The notes under the pieces were generated by a model, which made no database searches, was not told where the DNA came from, and saw nothing but the letters and a program-made list of their open reading frames with translations. Position numbers and translations under genes: made by a program. Positions 12,090 to 23,228 of a DNA stretch of 64,000 bases are shown here, piece after piece. Source of the DNA: Rhea pennata (taxonomy: Eukaryota > Chordata > Aves > Rheiformes > Rheidae); contig NC_084678.1 in NCBI RefSeq assembly GCF_028389875.1, forward strand, positions 13,608,899 through 13,672,898, read 5' to 3'. Positions within the stretch are counted from its first letter, which is position 1. Each line of letters opens with the position of its first letter.

Positions 12090-14809
12090 AAATGAGTGCA
12101 AATTTCATCTTCCATACGACAGGAGTCAGTTCTAATGTGTGAATATTAGCAATTTAAGAACATCGTAAAGAAAAGCTTCTTCATACACTGAATTGAGAGA
12201 TTGCCCTCAGTTCTTTTATAAGTTAGGCCTGCTTAACTCAGAGTCAGCAATGCCAAACAACTGATTTAGTAACAGCTACTTTCAATTCTTCTCCAGCAGT
12301 GCAAGACAAGCAAAGGGATAAAAGGCAATCTTGTAATAGTACTTTAATACTCAAGATTTTGCATGTGCAAATACGCTAAGAGGTTGCAGAAGGAAGACAA
12401 TACAAGCTGAATTCATAGTGCTGAGCCATTCAGTTCTGCCCTCTCTCTGATACTGTGAGATATGCGGCATTAACCTTTAAACTGAGAGCCTTAGCTTTAC
12501 AAAATCTGACTTTGCAGTAGCACTGAGATTTTTACGTTTGCTAGCACACGAATGATTGTCTCCCAGATGGCAGCCACGAGGTATTTCTACCAGTAAGTCA
12601 AATATTATATTGGGTTCCAGCAACATCCAGATTAACTGGTATTTGATACTAGTCTCAGAAAGAGATTTTTAATGGTGTGCTGGGAGGCAATTCAATGTTC
12701 TCGCAGCCAATTCAGTGTTCAGTGACTGGAGGAGGAACAACACTTTAAAACAGTGCCTTTTAATCAACACAAGTGCTTCTATGTGTGTTTTCACTGTCTT
12801 CTTTTCTGAAAAAAATATATAACTCCACTTCTATAGACTTTACCAGTACTAGGTCAACTTAAGTGAGCAAGTTTCAACAAAGTAATGCAACAAAATTCAA
12901 TTTATACCAAGATTTTTCTGCAGGCACTTAAGGTGTGATTCATCTCACCTGACTTTATGTCTACAGAACATGCTTGGCATTGCATGGTTTATACTAATGC
13001 TAAGGATTACGTTATGTCTGAACTAGTCCCCCAATGTTATCCCAGCATTCAGTGGAGACAACAGCTTGTCTACTGACTACACTGACTACATCTCCATTGA
13101 TTGAGTTTAGGATGATGAGTTTATAGATATATATGTCACATATGTTCATACATTATTTAGTCATATGAAGCCTGCCATAGGAGGCAACAGACCTTATAAC
13201 CTGATAGTGCCCCATCTTACAGAGCTGCTTATTTTTTCTGTGGTATACAAGGAAGATCAAACTTCTCAATTCCCTGTACTTATTCTTCCAGGACACAAGT
13301 TGTGCTTCCAGATTGCTTATGGCCACTCCTGTGATCCAGATGCAGAAAACACTGCGGGTGGACTGAAAAGTCTATAGCAGCCCTTCAATCTGTGCAGTAG
13401 GCAATCACACCTCATCCCAATCTCAAAGCGCTCTACCTGCCATTAGGTTATGAAATATCCTAATAGAGCAGTTGTATTACTCCTTCAAAACCGTATCAGC
13501 CTAAACTTGCAACCTCAGAATGCTCCAGTACAAAATGGAAGTATTAACAGCATTCACTGTCTCTTAAATGGACTAACCACTAACAAAGAAATGACTATTT
13601 TTACCATTCTCTAGTAATAGATAACCACTGACACACACATAACCGAACACTACATATACAAGCAATAAAACCTATTGTTACTGCAAGTAGGGGGGCTTAC
13701 AATAACAGCAATAATCAGAACTTGACTTTCAGAGGCAGAAAGTACTTGCAACTCAAACTGAATTAAAGTCCCAACAAATGCCTACTACAGCTGAAAATAA
13801 GACATTCAAAATACATCTTGTATTTCCTGCTATACTGAGTAACTATGTAACTTACATAAATTGGTTCTGTGAGTTTTAGATGGTTGACTTAGTTTAGAAA
13901 TGAAAAAGGCATATAAGCAGCCACTCTGGTAACAGCAATTGCTAACAGAAATGACTATTCAAATTAGAGCAGGAAAAAAACCCATGATTTTCAAATTTTA
14001 TCACAAGATTTTTTTTGGAATAAATCTCCCATGTACTGAGACAACATCCAAGTAAAGAATACAACTTCCCTAGAAGGCTGGCTAACTACCCTAATACATG
14101 GAAAGTATTTCTAATTCAAGAATTTTGTTCTGAAATCAATTTCAGAGCTGTCTAGGTTAGACAGCAGGTATGAAATGAACTAAACATGTTGCAATTCAAA
14201 ACAGAACTTCAAAAAGTAGCATAGCAATAAACTATGTATTTGGCAGACTGTTCTCAGTTACTTTGCTCTCACTGCTGCAAAACTCTATTTGTGGAGCCAT
14301 GTAAGCATCAATTTATCAGTAAAATCACCATTTTCCTTTGAAGTTTTGTGTTCATAGGACGGTCCTGGAGTTGAACTACTTTATAATCAGTAGCAGTTGA
14401 TTAGAGAATGCAAAATGCTACTGCAATAGTACTGAGACACTAGGAAACAGGGATTCAACGTTCTATTCAAAGGTTCTGTGACCAGCTCACTGCACTGTCT
14501 TTATAGTTTGTCTTTCATACCCTTGTCTGGATTTATAAATTTACCTGTTCCCAGTATTGGTGTAAGATCATTACTATTCACGTAGTGCTTTGAGATCTTC
14601 CGAGTGCAACTGCAACACAAGTGCAAAATTGCTCTAGTTTCCCTTAACAAAAAGAGTTGCACAAGGAATGAACAATTCCATTTCCCTGGAGAAAAAGTCT
14701 ACTTGTACATCATGGCAAAAAAATGAGACCTTGCCCATGGTCAGCCTTATATACACTTAAATCACTCCTGCTGCCTACAGCAAACATTGGAGATGAGAAA
14801 AGGCACATG

Positions 14810-14833
14810 TTTTTTTTTTTTTTTTTTTTTTTT
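14810..14833. repeat. T24 homopolymer
   Basis: Twenty-four T on the plus strand, i.e. an A24 tract on the transcribed (minus) sense of PPP1R3D. No retroposon body was recognised next to it. Confidence 0.9.
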
Positions 14834-15452
14834 AAGGGAAATAGGAAGAGAAGCCGGGACATTTTCATGTTGTTTTACCTCATAATTAAATTCAATTAAC
14901 CCAAATATTAATAGAAACACTTAACATGGTTAAAACATTAAAAAAATATACTTGTATGAATACAAATACTTCCCTATAGTGGCTGCCATCCAAATTTTGC
15001 TAAGCTGGAATAGTGCCCAGACTTGCTGAGATAATATAAACAAAAATAGAAATAAAAACAGTAAAGCTACACTGTCCATTTAAAAAAACAGACAGTACAA
15101 AATGGTAAAATAAACTGGTTACAAATATTTTATGCAGTCCAGAATACTATTAGCAACATAAAAGTCTCTCTCTTTGCTGACAACATCCCTTTGAACTATT
15201 CTGCACTGATTCACACACTACAAGAAATCACATGGGCTTTCAACGGATGTAACTCAGCAAACATTTTGGCCCTTTATACTTTTTGAGAGGTTTAGAACAG
15301 TTTGTACACATCACTGGCTATTTTCCTGTGCTGAAACACTTTGCCAGGTTTGGCAGGCTTCAAAAAGAAGCTTTAGGCCATAGGAGCACAGAGCAATGCA
15401 AGGGAGGAGAATAAGGCTGTTCAAAATCTGCTCTGCATCCCGTTTCTTTTGC

Positions 15453-16367
15453 TCAGATGAAGTGGATCCAGCTCTCTTCACATTCTCTAGGCATCTTAAG
15501 AGGGTAATTCCGGCAGGTAAAACTGTAGTTTTTGCCTCTGTTGTTATCCCAATACTCCTGGCCGTTGACTTGGTATCTTGCTGCAAATTGGACTACAGAA
15601 CACAGTTGAAGGAGGAAAGGAGGTACAGGGAGAAAAAAAGTGAAAACATCAATGTGAGCCTGTCCATTTTTCTCAAGGATGCTATTATGCCAATGAGCAT
15701 ACACTTCATGGAGGCTTTTCCACTGATTGAATGTGTATCGCACAGATACCTGCTTCTCAAAAGCAATATTACAAACTTGGATGTTGCCACTGAGCCCCAG
15801 ATCTGAACTGGTCACTCGTTCAAGACACACCTGCTGCTCCTGAAGTCGGGCAGAGAAATCCACACAATCCGCGGGCTGCTGGAAGTCAGGCACCAAGCAT
15901 TGCATGGTGAACTCCAGGTCCAAGCTGTTGCACCAGAGGTCTGAGTTTATGGAGAGCCTGGAAAGGACATGCAAGGGGACTGATGGATCCTCTCCAGTTT
16001 GGAAGACTTTGACTTCAGTCAGCTCTAAGCCCAAAGCATCAGCAAATCTCACCCTGTTCGTACGACCCTTGCATCCTGGAACTCGGCACTGAACTCCTGC
16101 TCGCTTTCTTCTTTCAGGCGATGTAGGCAAAGACCTTGCTCGGCGGCGTATGATAGGCCGTAAAGCCGGATCGCAGCTGGTGGCGGTGCTGCTCTGAAAC
16201 TGATTTGGCTGCGAGTCGCCCTTGGCTGGGATACCGCTCAGAAGATTCATGCTGCTACTTGTGTGAACCGCCCGGGGCTGCTGCTGCCCCTGACCCGGCG
16301 CTGCCTCAGCTCTCCAACAGAGATCAGAGAGGTAGCTGGGACTCCTCCGAGGAACACGTACCTCCAT
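15453..16367 (-). CDS. PPP1R3D: PPP1R3D, protein phosphatase 1 glycogen-targeting regulatory subunit 3D (R6)
   Basis: Single-exon coding region of 304 aa. The family anchors PP1 catalytic subunit to glycogen and promotes dephosphorylation of glycogen synthase and phosphorylase. Visible: a 14-3-3-type site RARSLP with Ser79; the PP1-docking RVxF motif RVRF at 105-108 followed by ADALGLEL; DPSVPLHVLSRL at 127-138; and a CBM21 glycogen-binding domain at roughly 170-285 with FEKQVSVRYTFNQW and the substrate-contact block YWDNN (272-276). The C-terminus CEESWIHFI is nearly identical to the human protein as I recall it. Start choice: ATG at 16367 has A at -3 and G at +4, and an in-frame TAA lies two codons upstream. 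Length is close to human (299 aa). The gene is transcribed away from FAM217B. Confidence 0.97.
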   Translation of the reverse strand: MEVRVPRRSPSYLSDLCWRAEAAPGQGQQQPRAVHTSSSMNLLSGIPAKGDSQPNQFQSSTATSCDPALRPIIRRRARSLPTSPERRKRAGVQCRVPGCKGRTNRVRFADALGLELTEVKVFQTGEDPSVPLHVLSRLSINSDLWCNSLDLEFTMQCLVPDFQQPADCVDFSARLQEQQVCLERVTSSDLGLSGNIQVCNIAFEKQVSVRYTFNQWKSLHEVYAHWHNSILEKNGQAHIDVFTFFLPVPPFLLQLCSVVQFAARYQVNGQEYWDNNRGKNYSFTCRNYPLKMPRECEESWIHFI

Positions 16368-16579
16368 TCTTTACCGATGACAAGGAGCTGAAGTTGCCAC
16401 TGCAGATACTGAGTACTGCCTTTCTGAAGCACGTAACTTGGGAATGGCGGCCAGAGCAGGAGGGTACTGGGGGTGGTTGTGCTGGTGGCGGCAAGAGCCC
16501 ACGGGAGCAACGCAGCCTTCTGCAACTTGGAAGAAACTTGGAAGCTCTCGCAGTAGCTGGCAGCTCCTGCATTGAAGGG

Positions 16580-17330
16580 GAAAGATGAGGGCGGCCTCAC
16601 TGGCTGGTGAACTCGAGGCTGTTACCTTGGCTGGCGGAGCCGGTGCTCAGGCTGGAAAGGGCACGAGCTGTATCACAGCTGCTGCTGGAGGACCCGAAGT
16701 TCTCCCGCGGGCTGGAGACCGACTGGAGGCTGTCGTGCGGGGCGCCGGCGGGCTCCAGGCTGCCCCAGGGGCTGCGGGAGGCCGGGCGCGGCCGCTGCAC
16801 GGCGCGGCGCTGCGGGCTGTCCCCGCAGCGGCCGCAGGGACGCTCGAGGCTGCCACACCGCCCGGCTACGGGCTGTCGGGCGGCGCGGCGGAGCGGGGAC
16901 TGCGGCCTGAGGGGGAGCGAGCCGCGCTCGGGGGCTTCGCGGCCCACATCGGCTGCCGGCGGAGCGGCCCCCTCAAGCCCGGCCCGGCGCCCGCAGCCGG
17001 CCGCCGCCCCGCCGCCCCTGCGCGCCCGAGCCGCCGCCGCCGCCCGGGCCAGCAGCGCATGCGCAACCCACCCCCCCGCAACCAATCAGAGCGAGCCGCC
17101 CGTGCGCTGCCACGCGCATGCGTCGCCGCTCGGCGCGTGCGCACTAGCCAGATTGACGCCGACTTGCCCTTAGCTGTCGGCGGACGCAGGTAGCGGGCAG
17201 GGGCTGGCGGGACCGGGGCGGGGGGAGCTCGAGGGGCAGAGGGAGGGGAGCGAGGGGCGCCCAGGAGACGGGCCGGGGTCGCGCAGCCGCAGCCGCAGCC
17301 GCGGCCCGGAGCAGCGCCGCGGGGCGGGGG
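16580..17330. promoter_or_regulatory. CpG island, probable divergent promoter of PPP1R3D (-) and FAM217B (+)
   Basis: Very GC-rich block directly upstream of the PPP1R3D start. Clustered sites: NRF1-type palindrome GCGCATGCGC at 17055-17064, GCGCATGCGT at 17114-17123, GCGCGTGCGC at 17133-17142, and CCAAT at 17082-17086. The motif cluster suggests transcription starts near 17.1-17.2 kb on the plus side. Rightwards, at about 17189-17260, the DNA is strongly G-rich on the plus strand, and a GCAGCC hexamer repeat lies near 17283. Long open frames on both strands across the island (up to about 220 codons) are compositional. Confidence 0.75.
17145..17189 (+). other. FAM217B: Candidate FAM217B first exon, 3' boundary at 17189
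   Basis: CGGACGCAG followed by GTAGCG gives a plausible donor just downstream of the NRF1 cluster. The 5' limit is a guess. Joining this end to the exon at 19261 keeps an open frame (…GGR then SGGKSH), but no start codon lies within the presumed transcript. Confidence 0.4.
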
Positions 17331-19260
17331 GGACGATTCGGTGCTGCTCATCTGCACCTCGAGAAAACTGCGCATCTCCGGGAATGCAGCTGCTGGAAGA
17401 TAAAGGAATATTGCACGTTGCGCTTGAAGTATTTTTAGTATGAGCTTAAGGGTAGCGAGGGATTGTTTTGGAAGAAGAAAGCGAAGCATTCGATATAAAA
17501 CTTGCGTGTCGGTCTGCACCAAGAGTGCATTTTCTGACACAAAAAAAGGAGAACGCAGCCCGCACGGAGCGGAGCTGGCTGAGCCTCTGTTCTTGCTAAA
17601 TTAAGAGCAGAGACACCCACCAGCCATTTGTCTGTGATACTTGGCTCTGGTCAATGCAGGCACCATAGTGCAAGGAAAGAAGGGTGAGGAGCACGCCATA
17701 AAATGCAATATAACTCTTCCAGTGCTGCTGTGCCCTCAGATGTTACTGTTTTTTTCGGTATCTTCACCAAGCATCTTCTCGGATGCCTGTAAGCCCTTAG
17801 CCCGGGAGGCGGCTGGCCCGATTCCCGGAGGCTCGGGCTGCCCACGCGGGAGGCCGCCGCGCTCCGCGGCCCGGACCCGCGGCTCCGCGAGGATCTGCAA
17901 CAGCAGGGTGAATAATGCCGACTGCCGTTAAACAAGCAAGTGCCGGGGGTGGCAGAGTGGCTTCCAGTACCGTCTGGGAGCTGATTACGTTACTGCTTTT
18001 TTATGTTATTTTATTTTTTAAGTCACACGCTGGGAGGAATTGCATGGTGTTTGTTTACTGTATCTCTAGGACGTGGTGATGTTTGCGTTTGATATGCTGT
18101 GTCTCGTGAATGCAAAACACTGGAGTCCTTTGAAGATTATGTAAAAATAAAGGTGCAAGGTACTCTTCAAAGAGAGTAATAATGGGACCAGGCATTCAAG
18201 AATATCCTTTATTACTGCCCAGAGAGACACAGCAAAAGGAAAGCCAAATCAATGAAAACCACAAAGGAATGGTAAAGTAAGGAAATCATCTTCTCTCTTT
18301 ATAGTTAGAGAAGTCTCTAAGTGCCCTAAAATGGTTAATAAACGCATGGCTGTGTACTGTTCAGATTCTCATCCTCCTCTCTGATCCGCAGCAACGCAAA
18401 CGATTGCGCTGTACGATCTCGCAGGTTGCAGCGACAGAGACGACTGCGCAGTGCTGGAGGCACAAGACTTGTTTTCCTTATTTTATAAGCTCTTAAAGTG
18501 ATGACATTTTTTGTTTTAAACAAGATCAAACTAAACTGACACCAGAACTATGAAGAATATGTACTGCCTGGCAAAATGAGCTGCACTGCACTCGATCTAA
18601 AGTAGTCTGGGAGGGTACAATTTGTTTATTCCTGCTCTAAAATGATATTTTAAAGCTTTCCTTTTTGAAACAGTAATATTTTGTATTGCAGAACAAACAT
18701 CATTTTTTTGATTCTTACAGAATACACTATTTTAATGATTCTGTGTGGGGGTTTCTTTTAATATTATAAAAAACTATATGCTACCTGCTCACTTTGCTCA
18801 TTATCTTCATAAAAATATTTCTTTAAATTTTGTTGAGACTATGCAAATGAGATAGTGAAGCAGAATTTGAATTGCAGTGGTCTTCATATTTTATTTAAAA
18901 ATTACTTTTGTTAAATTGCAAGGGTCCACAAGTACCAGGTACTACAAAAATTAGTAGTTAAATATACAGTCTCTGATATTTACTATGCCCAAAATAACTT
19001 TGGTTTCCTCTGACAGAATAATCTATTTAAGGACCAAGTTCTCTTATTATATTTTCTATTGGAATTATGCAATTTTGTGTAGTATAAAAATAAAAAGTGA
19101 CCAGAGCATAGTTCTGATGAACATTAAGTCTAAGTATAATTGAAGCCAACTCTGTCTTTTAAACTGACTTGCACTGTAAAATTTTACTGTATTTCTGTTC
19201 TGATGATGAAATATGTTAATATTCGAGTGTGATAATCTGTTTAATCCTTTTTAGTTACAG
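17331..19260. other. Probable FAM217B first intron
   Basis: No coding exon recognised. A second small GC-rich patch lies at about 17800-17890. The remainder is AT-rich. Confidence 0.5.
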
Positions 19261-19363
19261 CGGTGGGAAAAGCCATCTGAGTACCAAAGGACTAAAGAAT
19301 CAAATATCTTATCTGAAATCTTCTGGAAGATTAGGCAAAAATATAGCAAATACGATTGAAAAG
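19261..19363 (+). other. FAM217B: FAM217B upstream exon (UTR, or N-terminal extension)
   Basis: 103 nt between acceptor TTAGTTACAG and donor GTAAAT. One frame is open throughout, reading GGKSHLSTKGLKNQISYLKS and on to NTIEK, and it ends in phase 0. There is no Met in this frame. A second acceptor, TTTTTAG, lies six bases upstream. Confidence 0.6.
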
Positions 19364-19465
19364 GTAAATCATTCCTGATCCTTGTTCCTTTACAAAATGG
19401 GTACTTAGTTTCTATCAGCTTTCTTGATCACAGTAACAGTATCACATACTTTCCTGTCTTTTCAG

Positions 19466-19551
19466 ACTTCCCATGACACTCAAGATGATAAACAACCAAG
19501 TATTTTTTACAAGGAAAGAAACCATCTGGATGACAATATTCAGCCAAGCAG
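19466..19551 (+). other. FAM217B: FAM217B upstream exon (UTR, or N-terminal extension)
   Basis: 86 nt between acceptor TCTTTTCAG and donor GTAATT. In the phase set by the previous exon it reads TSHDTQDDKQPSIFYKERNH then LDDNIQPS, ending with AG that joins the A at 21048 to give Arg immediately before the MMSAC start. Confidence 0.6.
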
Positions 19552-21048
19552 GTAATTTTATGTTAAGATACCCTGCTTAATTTGTAGACCTTTCAAACCA
19601 GTATATAAAATGACTGTGATGAAATCATGGCTTCATTAATTTCCATGAGAATTTTGCCTTTGACTTCACTGGCCCCATAATTCAGTATTTATGAGGAAAA
19701 CAAACTTAGGTTATCAATATGGAAACTTGTTATCCTGCTTCAATGATCTTCCAAGCAGAATCAGAAAAAAAAAAAAGACAAAGAAACCCCCCCAGAAAAA
19801 TAATTACTTTTGATAGAGGCCCTGAGAATTAAGAATCAACATAGGAGTTTTCACAGTGAAAGTACCTTTAAAAGATCCATTTGAGGGAAGAGGAGAATTC
19901 TGGATCTAAGAAGTTTTCAAGAACAAGTTGAGGGGCACACAAAACATAATGCAATGTGTGAGAGAAGAAAACTGATGCTGGGAGGGAAATGCAAACAGGG
20001 CAAAAAGACTGAAAAATTAAATGACTATGTTATGTAGAGTTTTAATAGTGGATTAAAACAAATTCAGAGAGGATTCATGCTTGGGCTGAGGAAATAGATC
20101 GGAATAATATTGCCAGATATATAGATTCCTGGCAAAAGAATGGAGTGGATACAAGCAAGTATTACGAACCTATATTTAATTTTAGAATTCTGTTTTTGGA
20201 TCTTACTACTTCTTTAACAAGCAGGTGAGAAAGATCTATTTAAACTAGTGTCCGCTACAGAAATGGAAGCTATTTTGGATAAATGGTTAAGTTTGGTGGC
20301 ATACCAACATTATTTTTACTGCTGAATCTTGACTCTATCCACAGTGATGTCTCTGTAAATAGAGACCGTTGTTCAAGAGCTCTTTTTGTGCTTCTCATTA
20401 TATAAAATTTTATATCTGTTGTCCGCTAGTCCCTCCAAGTTTGAATGCAGACGCTCACAGTTCGTTGTATTTATAAGGTACTGTTTCTGACATTTTCTGT
20501 TATATTTCCTCTTTTAAGACTTAGTAACATCTTATATTTAGGACTATACCTCAGGATATTTTGAGGTGAATGCTGCCTTTAATTTATGATTGATGAGCAC
20601 AATGGGAGCTATACACAGCAGTAAGTTTTTATTTTTAAACTATTCAGCATTCATTACAGAGAGGGCCGCATTCTCAGCTGCCATGAATGAGTGAAGGGAG
20701 TTACCGTCAGTTTATACCAGTAGTGATTTGACCATGAAAGCTTGATTGTTTTGTTGTATATCCTAACTGTTCATTCTGGCAATGGTCTCCGTTTTTAGAC
20801 TAAATTTTTATTTCATATGTAACATGCACTGCAATGTATATCAAATAAGTCAAACCAGAAAATAGGGTAGCAGACAGTGTTCTTTCTGTCAGCAAATATT
20901 AACCTTACCTCATCAGTAAATTTTCATGCCAATTTTAGCTTCATTCATGTATATTCAAATTCCTGAAGACACTAGCAAGTCCTTTTTAACTTACTGTTTC
21001 AAAGACATTGATCATTTTACTTGTATATGACTTTTCTTTCTATCTAGA

Positions 21049-22239
21049 ATGATGAGTGCTTGCACATCGTTGCACAGAGTACAAGGATCAAAGGGGAGTA
21101 TCCCAGAAAGAAAGCAAAGTGGATCTGTACTACACAGGATCCCTCCTAGCATTAAGGGCAGCTCACAAGGTAGCTTCAATAGGGTAAAAGATGTCCCAAT
21201 GCAACATTTTTATTGCAGTGAAAAAGAACAGTTGGAAAACACTCATAAAGAACATAATGCTGAAGCTAGTCCATGTTCTTCTAAATGGCAAGAAGCATCT
21301 GTAGGTGAGATGCTTCTCAATTTTGAATCAGTACGAATTATTAAAGAAGATGCTGAAGACGATAGTGCCAGTGACCTTTCCGATTCAGAAAGGATTCCCA
21401 TTCCCCCGTCTCCCTGCACACCACCAGAACTCATTCTCAGAGCCGAAGAAATTGATCCGGTTTGTCTGGAACATGTCCTAGATACAGGGTTCAAAAAATC
21501 AGAGTATTATTACCCCGACTTCCTCCCACCCCCTTTCAACTCTTGGGATTTGAAGCAGCTGTCTATTTTTGTTAATGTAGAGGGTAAATCTGAATTTCAA
21601 CCAAAGCCAGCAGGATTTCTTGAGAAATACATTGATCGTCTTTTGCAGCTAGAATGGCTGCAAATGCAGACTGTACAGAATGAGAAAGGAAAGGCAGCAA
21701 AAGCCAGACCTCAGACTGCTCCCAGCTCCATCCGTCCCCTAAAAAGCCCTGGCAAAGGTAAAGCATTGCACAGCTCTTTGCCTAACAAGCAAGGAATTCC
21801 CCAAGAAAGCATTACAAAGCAACCCACAAGCTATTCATGTCACAGGAGAGACTCATACTGTGAAGAAAACCGCCAATTACATGCACATCCAGGTCACTTT
21901 AAAGTTTCTGAGCGAATGGGATGTGCACTGTCATCTGAGAGACAATCTGGTGAACTAAGGAGTGAGTTGAGAAAGAGACCAACTGCAAAGCAGCAGCTTT
22001 TCAATATGCAGCCCTCTGAGAACAGTTCTAAAATACAAGGCATTAGTAACATCAGATCCCCTAAGCAGACCCCTCAATACCATAGTTCAGCTGCTTCCGT
22101 TAAAAGCTTAAAAACATATACATGTACAAATCCGAAGAAAAATGGCAATGCTAGTAATTATGTTCCTTCCAAAAAAGCAACAGGAGACAGGAAAATGAAA
22201 ACAAATGGCACGATGCAAACATCACGTAAATTTAAATGA
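21049..22239 (+). CDS. FAM217B: FAM217B, family with sequence similarity 217 member B (last exon, 396 aa)
   Basis: Large coding last exon starting after acceptor TATCTAG at 21047. The protein is largely disordered and basic at the C-terminus. The conserved core is IIKEDAEDDSASDLSDSERI with PIPPSP (97-122), TPPELILRAEEIDPV (124-138), SEYYYPDFLPPPFNSWDL (151-168) and the helical FLEKYIDRLLQLEWLQMQTV (190-209). These match human FAM217B as I recall it, including the N-terminal spacing (human starts MNAGPSW), so MMSAC is the likely conventional start. Molecular function is not established; human expression is reported in testis and elsewhere. No membrane segment or catalytic motif is seen. Two in-phase upstream exons leave open an N-terminally longer form. 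Confidence 0.92.
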   Translation: MMSACTSLHRVQGSKGSIPERKQSGSVLHRIPPSIKGSSQGSFNRVKDVPMQHFYCSEKEQLENTHKEHNAEASPCSSKWQEASVGEMLLNFESVRIIKEDAEDDSASDLSDSERIPIPPSPCTPPELILRAEEIDPVCLEHVLDTGFKKSEYYYPDFLPPPFNSWDLKQLSIFVNVEGKSEFQPKPAGFLEKYIDRLLQLEWLQMQTVQNEKGKAAKARPQTAPSSIRPLKSPGKGKALHSSLPNKQGIPQESITKQPTSYSCHRRDSYCEENRQLHAHPGHFKVSERMGCALSSERQSGELRSELRKRPTAKQQLFNMQPSENSSKIQGISNIRSPKQTPQYHSSAASVKSLKTYTCTNPKKNGNASNYVPSKKATGDRKMKTNGTMQTSRKFK

Positions 22240-23168
22240 AAAAATCAGTAAATGTTGATGCTTCTTGACTGCTAGAAAGCATTTGGCCATGTAGAAGGAT
22301 CATGTTTTCCTTGTAGGAAAACCTTGAGGAAAATATGTTCTTGATGCATTGTTCTAAATCACCACTGTTCAATCCAATATATTTGATCATAAACCAGCAA
22401 GGCCATCAGGAATCTTTTCCTTTAAGGCAAATGTCTTCCACAGGTCTTTCCTCAAAAATATTTACAATTGCTAAATGAAGATAAGATTAGCTAAATAAGC
22501 AAGTTTAGAGAAATATTTAATTAAAAATTTTCTTATTAGCACCACTCTAACTCCATTGAAGTTTGTGATGTTTCTTCTGGTTACTTTGGTGTATTTCAGA
22601 GACGAACAAGATCTATGCTCTTTTTCTTGAGCACATTTGCTATTTTGTGAGATGGGTATGATGGTGGGGTTGGTATTTTTTTGATGGAAAAGGGCTGAAT
22701 TGTTTTTATAAAATAATGAAACAGGCCAGGCTTATCTATGCAAAGTTAATCTCTCTAATTCTTGATAGAAGATAATAAATTGGATTTTTTTTAGATAGGA
22801 AGAAGAATGGAGAGAATGTTTTGAAATGTTTTAATGCACAAAGGTTTCTATTAAAGAAAATTATGAGGGAATAGATAGCTTCAGTAGTGAAAGATGAAGA
22901 ACATGGAATCCATTTTTTTTTATCCAGAAACCTTCACTGTGTTTATAAACTGCTTTCCTTCAAGTTCATTTTTTAAGTCTTGATGCTTATTGTCATTTAG
23001 AACAAATAATCAGATTCCTGGTTGTTGTGACAAAGGTCCCAATCTTGAAAGATTTTTTATACTGTCAGCTTGTAGTGATGGCAATGCAAGTTGAAGCTGT
23101 TCTTTATTTTCCTTGACCACTCTGCACCAAGTTCTCCTAATATTTGGTATGTGCTCTCTTTACTGCAT

Positions 23169-23228
23169 GTGTACGCTTGCTGTGAAATGTATACACTTGC
23201 TACACTGTATACACTTGCTGTGAAATGA
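23169..23228. repeat. Tandem repeat, about 20-bp unit, three copies
   Basis: Units of the type GTATACACTTGCTGTGAAAT; the middle copy is shortened to GTATACACTTGCTACACT. Confidence 0.75.

Larger units (their letters stand above)
8291..15452. other. Region between the SYCP2 promoter and the PPP1R3D stop: no coding sequence recognised
   Basis: Seven kilobases of AT-rich DNA. The right part is probably the PPP1R3D 3' UTR, which would be transcribed leftwards, but I found no convincing minus-strand AATAAA close to the stop. Simple repeats: an AT run at 10595-10626, G17 at 12073-12089, and T24 at 14810-14833 (poly-A on the minus strand). Open frames of 60-80 codons scattered here look random. Confidence 0.6.

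Noticed and set aside
16585-17540. Long open frames on both strands over the 16.6-17.5 kb CpG island (up to about 220 codons)
   Set aside because: They overlap in many phases, run through promoter motifs, are Ala/Arg/Gly/Pro-rich and match no family; GC-rich DNA has few stops.
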